Shown: in pieces, positions 53,656 to 62,732 of the stretch
Position numbering within the stretch: the first letter of the stretch is position 1
Layout of the letters: every line of letters begins with the position of its first letter
From: Flavobacterium ichthyis
Lineage (GTDB): Bacteria; Bacteroidota; Bacteroidia; Flavobacteriales; Flavobacteriaceae
Direction of reading: 5' to 3'
Length of the DNA stretch: 64,000 nt
NCBI RefSeq assembly: GCF_009915155.1
Contig: NZ_JAABLM010000005.1
Coordinates: forward strand, 124,001-188,000
The notes under the pieces: model-generated
Told to the model about the DNA's origin: nothing
The model's input: the letters and a program-made list of their open reading frames with translations, nothing else
Databases searched by the model: none
Translations under genes and position numbers: made by a program

Positions 53656-53777
53656 GGATCAATTTTTATTGATTGTAACATCAAGTAAGATATTTATGTA
53701 ATGCCCCTGTCTTTTTTTTACGCCTTAAGAAAAGCAAGGGTATTTTTTATATTATTCAAAATAAAAATAATTCGAGT

Positions 53778-55031
53778 ATGAAGTTAAGAAGAGTTGTGGT
53801 AACAGGTTTAGGTGCCTTAACACCCATTGGAAACACGGTTCAAGAATATTGGGACGGACTAATCAATGGTGTTAGCGGTGCAGCTCCGATTACTTATTTC
53901 GATACTACACATTTCAAAACTAAATTTGCCTGCGAGCTAAAAAATTTCAATGCAGAAGATTTTATTGATCGCAAAGAAGCCCGTAAAATGGACCGTTATG
54001 CTCAATATGCCATTGTTTCTTCGGATGAAGCAGTACGTGATGCAGATTTTAATCTTGAAAAATTAGACAAAGACAGAGTTGGCGTAATTTGGGGATCCGG
54101 AATTGGTGGTTTAGAAACATTCCAGCAAGAAGTAATGGATTTCACCAAAGGAAACGGAATGCCAAAATTCAATCCGTTTTTTATTCCAAAAATGATTGCC
54201 GATATTGCAGGAGGACACATTTCCATTAAATATGGTTTTAGGGGCCCAAATTTTACCACGGTTTCTGCTTGTGCTTCTTCTACGAATGCTTTAATCGATG
54301 CTTTTAACTACATCAGATTAGGTCAAGCCGATGTAATGGTTACCGGAGGTTCAGAAGCTGCCGTAACTATTGCCGGAATGGGCGGTTTTAACGCAATGCA
54401 TGCGCTTTCAACCCGAAATGATGATCCAAAAACAGCTTCAAGACCAATGGACAAAGACCGTGAAGGTTTTGTTTTAGGTGAAGGTGCTGGCGCTTTAATT
54501 TTAGAAGAATACGAACATGCGGTTGCTAGAGGCGCAAAAATTTATTGCGAAATTGGCGGTGGCGGAATGTCGGCAGATGCACATCACATTACAGCTCCAC
54601 ATCCGGAAGGTTTTGGCGCCAGAAACGTAATGTTAAACTGCTTGAGAGATGCCGAATTAAGTCCGCAAGATGTTGATGGTGTGAATATGCACGGAACTTC
54701 GACACCTTTAGGAGATATTGCAGAATCTAAAGCCATTCAACATGTTTTTGGAGATCACGCTTACAACCTAAATTTGAATTCTACTAAGTCAATGACAGGA
54801 CATTTGCTTGGTGCTGCAGGAGCAATCGAAACAATCGCTTCCATTCTTTCTATCAAACATGGAATTGTGCCGCCAACCATCAACCATTTTACTGACGACG
54901 AAAACATCGATTCTAAATTAAATTTCACGTTCAACAAAGCGCAAAAACGCGACATGAATGTTGTAATGAGTAATACTTTTGGATTTGGTGGTCACAACGC
55001 TTGCGTTTTGGTTAAAAAATTAGATTTATAA
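53778..55031 (+). CDS. fabF: 3-oxoacyl-ACP synthase II
   Basis: This 417-residue condensing enzyme elongates acyl-ACP with malonyl-ACP. The Cys-His-His triad is intact: Cys165 in VSACASSTNA, His in MHGTSTPLGD and His in STKSMTGHLLGAAGA. Position after acpP is the usual bacterial arrangement. A second imperfect hairpin (about 53700-53750) precedes the gene. Confidence 0.97.
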   Translation: MKLRRVVVTGLGALTPIGNTVQEYWDGLINGVSGAAPITYFDTTHFKTKFACELKNFNAEDFIDRKEARKMDRYAQYAIVSSDEAVRDADFNLEKLDKDRVGVIWGSGIGGLETFQQEVMDFTKGNGMPKFNPFFIPKMIADIAGGHISIKYGFRGPNFTTVSACASSTNALIDAFNYIRLGQADVMVTGGSEAAVTIAGMGGFNAMHALSTRNDDPKTASRPMDKDREGFVLGEGAGALILEEYEHAVARGAKIYCEIGGGGMSADAHHITAPHPEGFGARNVMLNCLRDAELSPQDVDGVNMHGTSTPLGDIAESKAIQHVFGDHAYNLNLNSTKSMTGHLLGAAGAIETIASILSIKHGIVPPTINHFTDDENIDSKLNFTFNKAQKRDMNVVMSNTFGFGGHNACVLVKKLDL

Positions 55032-55038
55032 TTCACTG

Positions 55039-55779
55039 ATGCGTATTATCAGAAAAATATTTAAAAACTCCCGTTCTGAAGAAGACGGGATTTTTTTTAA
55101 TGAAATTCAAAAAATATTAGGTTTTGCCCCACAAAATCTGGAATGTTACCGCCGCGCTTTTACCCATAGATCTTCAAATAAAACAGATTCTAAAGGAAAT
55201 CCGCTTAACTACGAACGCCTTGAATTTTTAGGCGATGCCATGTTGAGTTCCGTAATTGCAGCACATTTATTCAATGAAGTGCCAACTGGTGACGAAGGTT
55301 ATTTGACCAAAATGCGCTCGAAAATCGTGAGTCGGGAACACTTGAACGAATTAGGTCGTGATTTGGACCTCATCCGGTTTATCGACAGCAAAGTTCCCAC
55401 GCAACATTTTGGGGAAAACATCCACGGCAATATATTTGAAGCCTTGGTTGGCGCGATTTATCTTGACAGAGGTTATGTTTACTGCGAAAAATTCATCCGC
55501 AAAAGAGTCATCGTTCCTTACGTGGATATTTCTCGTTTGGAGGGAAAAATCACCAGTTACAAAAGTTTGTTGATTGAATGGTGCCAAAAAGAAAAGAAGG
55601 TTTTTAATTACGATGTTTTTGAAGATAACGGAGCCGATGGCCAAAAACATTTTGGCGTAAAATTGTCGATTGACAAAAAAGTGGTGGCAAAAGCCAGAGC
55701 AACCTCTAAAAAGAAAGCCGAAGAAATTGCTTCCAAAAGGGCTTATTTTGCTTTTCAGGAGCGGATTGATAATAAGTAA
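55039..55779 (+). CDS. rnc: Ribonuclease III
   Basis: This 246-residue double-strand-specific RNase processes rRNA and mRNA. The catalytic signature NYERLEFLGDAMLSSVIA and the second acidic cluster NIFEALVGAIYLDRGY are present, followed by a double-stranded RNA-binding domain (about 170-240). It starts seven bases after fabF, the conserved acpP-fabF-rnc order. Confidence 0.97.
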   Translation: MRIIRKIFKNSRSEEDGIFFNEIQKILGFAPQNLECYRRAFTHRSSNKTDSKGNPLNYERLEFLGDAMLSSVIAAHLFNEVPTGDEGYLTKMRSKIVSREHLNELGRDLDLIRFIDSKVPTQHFGENIHGNIFEALVGAIYLDRGYVYCEKFIRKRVIVPYVDISRLEGKITSYKSLLIEWCQKEKKVFNYDVFEDNGADGQKHFGVKLSIDKKVVAKARATSKKKAEEIASKRAYFAFQERIDNK

Positions 55780-55967
55780 TTTTATTTCGAAATCATTTCT
55801 GAATCATTTTTGGCAAAATCATTACTTTCCTGATTTTATTTCTTGACAAAAAAACAGAAATCCTTAAAACTCAATCGTTTTCGTTGATAAATTAACGTTA
55901 AGCAATCTATTTATTGTAGAATTGCTGAAAATTAATAAGTATCTTTACGACTTATTTAATTTTAAAC

Positions 55968-56453
55968 ATGGGTACGTTAAAGCTAAATCTCGGCGAGTTT
56001 GATCAGGTAGATTATACTTTAATTGCGATTCATACCACTTTAGAAGATTTTCGACTGGCGTATTTCATCAACTCCCAATTACCTATTCTTTTAAAAAAAT
56101 GCGGTAACGACATCAAGCTGAAAAATAAAGAAGGCGAAGCAGCGTTTTCTCATTTTAGTTATGATGATGTTCAAAAAGATATGTTTTGGAGTTTGGTAGA
56201 AAACACGAAAAACGTAGCGGTTTCTGCCTTGGCAAGCAATACACTTTTTGCCGATGATGAAACAGCCGATAACGTGAAAATTCATCTTTTGCCTGAGCTA
56301 AAAAAAGTGGATTATTTTTTAAAAATTGAAAATACCGATGATTATTTCAACCCGGAAGAAATCGTCAAAAAACTAAAACAAATAGACTGGATTTCGGCGG
56401 CTTATGAAGTAGATGCCGAAAAAATAAAATCGAAAAACAACTTAATTTTCTAA
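55968..56453 (+). CDS. IPExxxVDY family protein
   Basis: This 161-residue cytosolic protein belongs to a Bacteroidota family named after its motif, here LPELKKVDYFLKIE (about residues 107-120), with Leu for Ile. The N-terminus (VDYTLIAIHTTLEDFRLAYFIN) is also conserved-looking. Its biochemical role is unknown. It is one base upstream of pyk, suggesting co-translation with pyruvate kinase. A near-consensus -7 (TATCTTTA, 55940-55947) precedes it. Confidence 0.85.
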   Translation: MGTLKLNLGEFDQVDYTLIAIHTTLEDFRLAYFINSQLPILLKKCGNDIKLKNKEGEAAFSHFSYDDVQKDMFWSLVENTKNVAVSALASNTLFADDETADNVKIHLLPELKKVDYFLKIENTDDYFNPEEIVKKLKQIDWISAAYEVDAEKIKSKNNLIF

Positions 56454-56454
56454 T

Positions 56455-57885
56455 ATGTTGACAAGAAAAAAAACGAAAATTGTAGCCACACTCGGACCCG
56501 CATGTAGTACCAAACCTGTTTTGAAAGACATGATTGAAGCTGGTGTGAACGTTTTCAGAATCAATTTTTCCCATGCAGATTATGCTGATGTGAAGGCCAG
56601 AATCGACATGATTCGTGAATTAAATGACGAATTTGGTTATAACACTGCAATTTTAGCCGATTTGCAAGGTCCTAAACTTCGTGTAGGGGTGATGAAAGAA
56701 GACGTGGTGGTTGCTCCAGGTGACATTATTACGTTTACCACTGCAGAAGATATTTTGGGAACTGCAGAACGCGTTTACATGAATTACAAACAATTTCCTT
56801 CGGATGTGAATCCGGGTGAGCGAATCCTGCTTGACGATGGGAAATTAATTTTTCAAGTGATTGAAACAGACCGTAATACTGAGGTAAAAACCGTTGTGGT
56901 ACAAGGTGGTCCGTTAAAATCTAAAAAAGGCGTAAACTTGCCCAATACCAAAGTTTCATTGCCTGCTTTAACTCAAAAGGATATTAAAGACGCCATTTTT
57001 GCCATTGAAAATCAAGTAGATTGGATTGCACTTTCTTTCGTGAGAACCGCAGAAGATTTGATGGAATTACAAGATTTGATTTCAAAACATTCTGACCATA
57101 AAATTCCAATTGTGGCCAAAATTGAAAAACCGGAAGGCGTTGAAAACATTGATAAAATTGTTGCTTTTTGCGATGGTTTGATGGTAGCTCGTGGTGATTT
57201 AGGGGTAGAAATTCCGGCACAAGAAGTTCCGTTGATTCAGAAAAAATTGGTACAACGTGCTAAAACAGCCAGAATTCCGGTAATTATTGCTACGCAAATG
57301 ATGGAAACGATGATTACCAGCTTAACGCCAACACGTGCTGAAGTGAACGACGTGGCAAACTCGGTGATGGATGGTGCAGATGCTGTGATGTTATCGGGAG
57401 AAACATCTGTAGGAAATTATCCGGTTCAAGTAATTGAAAAAATGTCGCAAATTATTGAGGCAGTTGAAGATTCGCCGTTAATCCAAGTTCCGCAAAATGT
57501 TCCGCAAGTGAGAACGAAACGTTTTATTACCAAATCGATTTGTTACCACGCCGCTTCGATGGCCAATGTGATTAAAGCAAAAGCCATTTGTACGTTGACT
57601 AATAGTGGTTACACGGCATTCCAGATTTCGGCGTGGAGACCACAGTCACACATTTTAGTATTTACTTCAAATAAAAAAATCCTGACGCAAATGAACTTGC
57701 TTTGGGGTGTGCATTCTTTTTATTACGATAAATTTGTAAGCACGGACGATACCGTAACTGACGTAAACGAGATTGCCCGTGAAAAAGGTTTCGTGGAAAA
57801 AGGCGATTTCTTGATCAATCTTGCCGCAATGCCGGTGGTTGATAAAGGAATGGTGAATACACTTCGTGTATCGGAAATGGAATAA
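56455..57885 (+). CDS. pyk: Pyruvate kinase
   Basis: This 476-residue glycolytic enzyme makes pyruvate and ATP from PEP and ADP. KIVATLGPACSTK at the start, VFRINFSH, ILADLQGPKLR, and the MVARGDLGVEIP active-site signature are all present, with a complete C-terminal allosteric-type domain. It starts one base after the IPExxxVDY gene and ends at an intrinsic terminator. Confidence 0.97.
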   Translation: MLTRKKTKIVATLGPACSTKPVLKDMIEAGVNVFRINFSHADYADVKARIDMIRELNDEFGYNTAILADLQGPKLRVGVMKEDVVVAPGDIITFTTAEDILGTAERVYMNYKQFPSDVNPGERILLDDGKLIFQVIETDRNTEVKTVVVQGGPLKSKKGVNLPNTKVSLPALTQKDIKDAIFAIENQVDWIALSFVRTAEDLMELQDLISKHSDHKIPIVAKIEKPEGVENIDKIVAFCDGLMVARGDLGVEIPAQEVPLIQKKLVQRAKTARIPVIIATQMMETMITSLTPTRAEVNDVANSVMDGADAVMLSGETSVGNYPVQVIEKMSQIIEAVEDSPLIQVPQNVPQVRTKRFITKSICYHAASMANVIKAKAICTLTNSGYTAFQISAWRPQSHILVFTSNKKILTQMNLLWGVHSFYYDKFVSTDDTVTDVNEIAREKGFVEKGDFLINLAAMPVVDKGMVNTLRVSEME

Positions 57886-57908
57886 TCTTTCATAATAATA
57901 TTTGTAAG

Positions 57909-57940
57909 AAATCCGCTGTTTGACGACAGCGGATTTTTTT
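57909..57940 (+). terminator. Terminator of pyk
   Basis: A perfect 11-bp stem (AAATCCGCTGT/ACAGCGGATTT) with a T-run. Confidence 0.85.
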
Positions 57941-57943
57941 ATT

Positions 57944-57969
57944 TTGTTCAGGGGTTTTAATTATATTTG
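57944..57969 (+). promoter_or_regulatory. Promoter upstream of element copy B and the Bax inhibitor-1 gene
   Basis: TTG at 57944-57946 and TATATTTG at 57962-57969 (15-base spacing). The predicted transcript starts about 7-8 bases later and runs through the interspersed element before the CDS at 58159. Confidence 0.5.
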
Positions 57970-58014
57970 TGTCCGGATGACGGAAGATTACAAGTGTAAA
58001 AATGGTTTTCTTCT

Positions 58015-58102
58015 TAGCCCCGATGTAAGGGAAAAGCCTTTTGTGCCGCCGATTTTTCGGCACAAAAGCTTTGGAAAAGCAGCGGGAAAATGGATTACTG
58101 AA
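58015..58102 (+). repeat. Flavobacterial interspersed element, copy B
   Basis: TAGCCCCGAT at 58015-58024, a perfect 11-bp hairpin (CTTTTGTGCCG at 58038-58048 with its complement at 58058-58068), and AGCGGGAAAATGGATTACTG at 58081-58100, identical to 9455-9474 in copy A. It lies in the presumed 5' leader of the Bax inhibitor-1 gene. A 70-codon frame across it is treated as spurious. Confidence 0.7.
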
Positions 58103-58158
58103 ATGCCCGAACCATCCGCTCCTCAACAATAAATCAAACCTTAAAACACATATCAAAC

Positions 58159-58932
58159 ATGAAATTTAAATCGAACAATCCGTTTTTAGGAAACAAAAAT
58201 TTTGCGGGAAAAGCCGTGACCCGAACCGCAGATGCGGAAAATGCCGAGTGGATCTCTTATGGCGAAGAAATGACAATTTCCGGCACAATCAACAAAACTT
58301 TTTTGATGCTGGTGCTGTTGTTGATGTCGGCCACGGTGATTTGGACGATGTCTTTTAACGGTTATAACACCATGATTTTTGCCATTGGAGGTGCAATTGC
58401 AGGACTGGTTTTGGTGTTGATTTCGGCATTTAAACCACAACTTTCTCCGTATTTAGCTCCTGCTTATGCGGTGGTGGAAGGACTTTTTATTGGAGGACTT
58501 TCGGCAGTTTTTGAAGCTATGTATCCGGGAATTGTGATTCAGGCGGTTGGGGCAACTTTTGTCACTTTCTTAGTTTGCTTGGGATTGTACAAATATAAAA
58601 TTGTAAAGGTTACGGAACAGTTTAAATCGATAGTGATTGCGGCTACTTTGGCGGTGGCAACGTATTATTTAATTGCGTGGCTGGTGTCGATGTTTACGAG
58701 TTTTACGCCTGTTCATCACGGCAATTCGTTGATGGGAATTGGGATTAACCTGGTGGTAATTGTGATTGCGGCACTCAATTTATTTTTGGATTTTGACATG
58801 ATTGAAAAAGGTGCCGAACGCCGTCAGCCGAAATTCATGGAGTGGTTTGGTGCAATGGGATTGATGATTACGCTGGTGTGGTTGTACATTGAATTTTTGC
58901 GTTTGTTGGCAAAATTTTCGAGTAGGGATTGA
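58159..58932 (+). CDS. Bax inhibitor-1/YccA family membrane protein
   Basis: This 257-residue inner-membrane protein has seven predicted helices (about 48-250). The family features are the last-helix region and the acidic pair in NLFLDFDMIEKGAERRQP. The N-terminal 45 residues are soluble (NPFLGNKNF...). Members have been described as calcium-leak channels or protease regulators; the role here is unknown. A long leader holding an interspersed element precedes it. Confidence 0.92.
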   Translation: MKFKSNNPFLGNKNFAGKAVTRTADAENAEWISYGEEMTISGTINKTFLMLVLLLMSATVIWTMSFNGYNTMIFAIGGAIAGLVLVLISAFKPQLSPYLAPAYAVVEGLFIGGLSAVFEAMYPGIVIQAVGATFVTFLVCLGLYKYKIVKVTEQFKSIVIAATLAVATYYLIAWLVSMFTSFTPVHHGNSLMGIGINLVVIVIAALNLFLDFDMIEKGAERRQPKFMEWFGAMGLMITLVWLYIEFLRLLAKFSSRD

Positions 58933-58950
58933 TTTTTTCAGATAATAGAT

Positions 58951-58980
58951 AAAAAGGTCGGCAATTGCTGGCCTTTTTTT
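58951..58980 (+). terminator. Terminator of the Bax inhibitor-1 gene
   Basis: A 13-bp stem with G-U pairs (AAAAAGGTCGGCA/TGCTGGCCTTTTT) and a T-run. Confidence 0.8.
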
Positions 58981-59276
58981 GTGGGGACACTGCAATGAAT
59001 GTTGTACAAAAGGTTCATGAGTAGGCGTGAAGTAAAAATAGCTCCAATTCTTTATTTTCACAGACAAATAAGAGGGAAAATAATACTAAAAAACATCTGT
59101 TTATACGTTTTTTAACCAATTAGATAGTTTTGAACCTATCTATTTTGACCTCAACCTCTCTTTATTGCCGGCATCAATCTATACATATAATATTCGTGTC
59201 CCGCGCTAATTCTTCGCGTGGCTTATCCATAATTAGAAATTATAGTAAGCCTCAATAAGGAAAATAAACGTTAATT
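58981..59276. other. Intergenic region, nothing definite
   Basis: About 300 bases with no credible gene. A small inverted repeat GATAG/CTATC (near 59124-59142) and a GC-richer patch (near 59195-59225) stand out slightly. No consensus promoter was found for the following small gene. Confidence 0.4.
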
Positions 59277-59468
59277 ATGCAAAAACAGCATATTCAAGCA
59301 ATCATAATAATCGTAATCTTTGCGATTGTGCTGTTTTTCAAGCTAAAGAAAAAACCAATTATCAAATTCGAGGATTCTGCTTACGAAAATATGCTGTCTG
59401 TGAGAGTCATTGTTATATTGGTCGTGGGGATTATTTTACTTGGTTTGACCTTATTTAATCAGGAATAA
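59277..59468 (+). CDS. Small two-helix membrane protein, hypothetical
   Basis: The 63-residue product has two clear hydrophobic segments (about 8-22 and 42-58) flanked by Lys-rich (KLKKK) and acidic stretches (KFEDSAYE). That composition is non-random and argues for a real small membrane protein. There is no recognised family, partner or promoter. It ends six bases before the convergent dinB stop. Confidence 0.5.
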   Translation: MQKQHIQAIIIIVIFAIVLFFKLKKKPIIKFEDSAYENMLSVRVIVILVVGIILLGLTLFNQE

Positions 59469-59474
59469 CCAACC

Positions 59475-60557
59475 CTAAAAATCAAACTTTAACTGTACCG
59501 CAACGGTTTTCTTTTCTTCGGTGTTTAAACTGGCAATGGAAATCCCCAGCAACCTCACGGATTCTTTCATCTTTTCCTGAAATAATAATTCTTTGGCGGC
59601 TTCTAGAATCAGGCTTTTGTCAGCAATAAAATACGGCAAGGTTTTGCTTCGGGTTTGGAGGGTAAAATCGCTGTATTTTATTTTTAGGGTAATGGTTTTT
59701 CCGGCGATGTTGTGGCGAGAGAGTCTTTTGTGCAAGGTTTCGGCAATGTGTTCGAGCTTTTCAATCATAAATATTTCCGAAGTCAGGTTTTCGTTAAACG
59801 TATGTTCTGCTCCAACTGACTTGGCTTTGCGTTCCGATTTTACCGCACTATTGTGAACCCCACGAACCACAGAAAAATAATAAGCTCCGGATTTCCCAAA
59901 ATGTTTCACCAAAAAATCCAACGGTTTTTCTTTTAAATCTTTTCCGGTAAAAATGCCCAACTGGTACATTTTTTCTACGGTAACTTTCCCCACACCATAA
60001 AATTTCCCGATAGGTAATTCCTCTAAAAAAGTAATGACCTCGTTGGGATTCACCGTTTTTTGCCCATTCGGTTTGTTGTAATCCGAAGCGACTTTGGCAA
60101 TAAATTTATTAATAGAAATTCCCGCCGAAGCCGTGAGACCAACTTCCGTAAAAATGCGGTGGCGGATTTCTTGGGCAATCAACGAAGCACTCGGATTTCC
60201 CTTTTTGTTGACGGTAACATCCAGATAGGCTTCGTCAAGCGAAAGCGGTTCGACTAAATCAGTATAATCATGGAAAATGGCGTGGATTTTTCGGGAAATT
60301 TCTTTGTAACGTTCAAATCTGGGTTTGACAAATATAAGATGCGGACAATTTTTTTTGGCCAAAAAACCACTCATCGCACTTCTTACTCCATATTTTCTCG
60401 CTTCGTAACTTGCCGCCGAAACAACGCCTCTAACCTCGCTTCCGCCAACAGCCACAGCTTTGCCACGCAATTCCGGATTGTCCATTTGCTCCACAGAAGC
60501 ATAAAAAGCGTCCATGTCAACATGAATAATTTTTCGAAGTTCCTGCGGCTCCATCAT
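59475..60557 (-). CDS. dinB: DNA polymerase IV
   Basis: This 360-residue Y-family translesion polymerase has catalytic acidic residues in HVDMDAFYASVE and SLDEAYLDVT. VASDYNKPNGQ, a helix-hairpin-helix thumb (IGKFYGVGKVT) and a little-finger domain follow. The tail QLKFDF resembles a beta-clamp-binding peptide. Start 60557 (or 60554) was chosen; an upstream TTG frame adds four residues only. It follows the membrane 'recombinase' gene after about 15 bases. Confidence 0.95.
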   Translation of the reverse strand: MMEPQELRKIIHVDMDAFYASVEQMDNPELRGKAVAVGGSEVRGVVSAASYEARKYGVRSAMSGFLAKKNCPHLIFVKPRFERYKEISRKIHAIFHDYTDLVEPLSLDEAYLDVTVNKKGNPSASLIAQEIRHRIFTEVGLTASAGISINKFIAKVASDYNKPNGQKTVNPNEVITFLEELPIGKFYGVGKVTVEKMYQLGIFTGKDLKEKPLDFLVKHFGKSGAYYFSVVRGVHNSAVKSERKAKSVGAEHTFNENLTSEIFMIEKLEHIAETLHKRLSRHNIAGKTITLKIKYSDFTLQTRSKTLPYFIADKSLILEAAKELLFQEKMKESVRLLGISIASLNTEEKKTVAVQLKFDF

Positions 60558-60572
60558 CTTCCAAAACAAAAT

Positions 60573-62651
60573 TTATTTCTTCGTGGTTTCGGAATTATTG
60601 GGTACTAAAACCGACTTGACTTGACGTTCAAAGGGAAAGAAAAAACTGGAAGGTTTCGTTCGGAAATGTTTCCAAATGGATGCAAATACAAACCGCAATT
60701 CCGAAAGTGGAATGTTTCGTGACCGAAATGCCAAGCCTAATGACAAGGCAAAACTCATTAAGAAGTTAACCAAACCAATCACGCCAATTCCTACAATACC
60801 CCAAATCACGGTAGAAGTGGCCACCAAATAATTTGCACCATACAATCCTAAGGCCAAGTTTCCGCTGGCAAAAGTGATATGGCGAATATCTAAATTGAGT
60901 CCGAAAAATAAACCAATCGACGCGGTGGATCCCATAAAAATTCCGAACCAAAAATTAGAGATGATACCTGCCCATTTTTTTTCATAAAGTGAAGCTATCT
61001 TCATAGTTTTTACTTTTCCAAAACGACGTTTTAGCCAAGGATGTTCTTGAATGCGGTAATAAACATGATGATGTTTGTCGCGGTTGGCAACGCTTCCCGA
61101 GATAATTCCGGATAAAAACAAAAAGATTCCTGCAATTGCCGCGTGAAACATCGCAGCAGAATGTATCGGACTCAAATCTGTTAATAATTTGTGCCATTTT
61201 GCGGCAGCGATATTATAGGCAAAAATAATGTCAATCAACCAAATTCCTAATAAAGCCACGGGAAACGCCATGATCACATTTCCTACAAATGCTATAAATT
61301 GCGAGCGAAATACTCGGGCAAAAAGTACTGCAAAGGCTTCGTGTTTTTCGCTATCATTGCCTTTTTTCTTGATACCTTTTTCTAAGGCACTTACCAAAGC
61401 TGTCGCTGTCATGGCAGGTTGTTTGGTAGCCAAAGTAAATCCACAAAGGTAAATGGCTATGAAACCCACCGAATAATTCAGGCTGTATAAAAATGCATGT
61501 CCAAAGGAACTGGTTTCAATTTTGCCCAACAAAACTTTTATAATACATAAAATTCCTACGATTAATCCACCCCCTAAAGCGGCACGGAACATTTTTAAAT
61601 ATTCCATACGGGATTCGGTGATGTATTTTTCGCCTGTTTTTGCAGTATGTTGGGTAATTTCGTATGACAATAATTGGGTACTTTCGTTCACTAAATCACG
61701 AACATCGTTTTTGTAACAATTATACTTAATGAGTTTCAATGCCAAATTGATGGTGTGAAGTTTTTTGGTTTCTTCACGATCTATTACCAACAACGGAATC
61801 AATACTTGCAAACGATATAATTGTTGGCGAATTCTCAATAAATTTTGGTTTACCCGAAGTGAAATCCCGTATTTAGTAGAATTAGTGAAAGCTTTTTGTA
61901 CGAAATCAGTACATTGCTTATGCAAAATGAGCAATTGTTTATAGCTTAAATCAGATGAATTGATGTAATGCGATGCTCCTGTTTTTCTAATGGCGTCACC
62001 TACTTGGTGTAATTCTTTTTCAAATGCTGTAAATGGGCTTTCAAAATTATCATATTCCGGAACCATTTTAATCACGTCAGTTTCCATCGCTCTACCCGAA
62101 ATTCTTTGGGTAATGATGTTCATAGCATGCAACATTTCGGAAAGTGGTGATTGTTCGGCGACGGATTCGTAAAGGTCACCAAAGGTCATCAAATCAAAAA
62201 ATTCTTCGAGTTGTATGATGGGAATTTTATTCACCCAAACCGCATCCGTACTCTTATAAAACACCTGATTGAGTACGTATTCTAACGAATCTTTTTGTGG
62301 TTGATGCGGTAAAAATTTCGAAAAAAGTCTTTTCCTGATTTCAAAAATAAAATCCACGTCGCGCAGGATTCCGGCATCTGCCAAAAATTTGTTGAAACGT
62401 TTACCTTGCAACAATTTTTTAATATAATAGGAAAGCTGAAGCCTGATAAAATCATTGTCGCGCAAAAAATCGTTTAAAAAATGCAAATGCACCATTTTTA
62501 CATTTTTCACGTTATCCGGACGAATAATTTCTACCAATTTTACCAAAAGTTCTAACTCATCTTCGGTTTGTGTCCAAAGCTGGCTTTCATCGAAATAGTG
62601 AATTAAAAATGTATCAATTGAGAACTGAGGTCTCTTCTTTTTGAACTTCAT
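60573..62651 (-). CDS. Integral membrane protein of the 'site-specific recombinase' (Gcr/SpecificRecomb) family
   Basis: This 692-residue protein has an N-terminal helical cytosolic region (about 1-365) and six or seven membrane helices between about 370 and 660. It has no tyrosine- or serine-recombinase motif. The family label derives from a neisserial gene; a true recombinase with this membrane topology is implausible. It shares a strand with dinB and ends 15 bases before that gene. The function is unknown. Confidence 0.8.
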   Translation of the reverse strand: MKFKKKRPQFSIDTFLIHYFDESQLWTQTEDELELLVKLVEIIRPDNVKNVKMVHLHFLNDFLRDNDFIRLQLSYYIKKLLQGKRFNKFLADAGILRDVDFIFEIRKRLFSKFLPHQPQKDSLEYVLNQVFYKSTDAVWVNKIPIIQLEEFFDLMTFGDLYESVAEQSPLSEMLHAMNIITQRISGRAMETDVIKMVPEYDNFESPFTAFEKELHQVGDAIRKTGASHYINSSDLSYKQLLILHKQCTDFVQKAFTNSTKYGISLRVNQNLLRIRQQLYRLQVLIPLLVIDREETKKLHTINLALKLIKYNCYKNDVRDLVNESTQLLSYEITQHTAKTGEKYITESRMEYLKMFRAALGGGLIVGILCIIKVLLGKIETSSFGHAFLYSLNYSVGFIAIYLCGFTLATKQPAMTATALVSALEKGIKKKGNDSEKHEAFAVLFARVFRSQFIAFVGNVIMAFPVALLGIWLIDIIFAYNIAAAKWHKLLTDLSPIHSAAMFHAAIAGIFLFLSGIISGSVANRDKHHHVYYRIQEHPWLKRRFGKVKTMKIASLYEKKWAGIISNFWFGIFMGSTASIGLFFGLNLDIRHITFASGNLALGLYGANYLVATSTVIWGIVGIGVIGLVNFLMSFALSLGLAFRSRNIPLSELRFVFASIWKHFRTKPSSFFFPFERQVKSVLVPNNSETTKK

Positions 62652-62687
62652 AAACTTTCGGGGTAAACTTATGTGTAAATGTACAAA

Positions 62688-62715
62688 TTGACTTTATTTT
62701 TTTTCCTACTTTAGG
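62688..62715 (+). promoter_or_regulatory. Putative promoter of the CYTH gene
   Basis: TTG at 62688-62690 and TACTTTAG at 62708-62715 (17-base spacing), one base off the -7 consensus, 17 bases before the ATG. Confidence 0.4.
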
Positions 62716-62732
62716 GCATAAAATTTATACAA

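Noticed and set aside
57977-58132. A 51-52 codon frame starting just after a good promoter, crossing the interspersed element
   Set aside because: It consists mostly of the element with its hairpin, has no family similarity, and the other element copies do not keep this frame open. It is more likely leader sequence of the Bax inhibitor gene.
60573-62651. A real integrase or recombinase with an attachment site
   Set aside because: No catalytic recombinase motif, several membrane helices, and no direct repeats flanking the gene were noticed.
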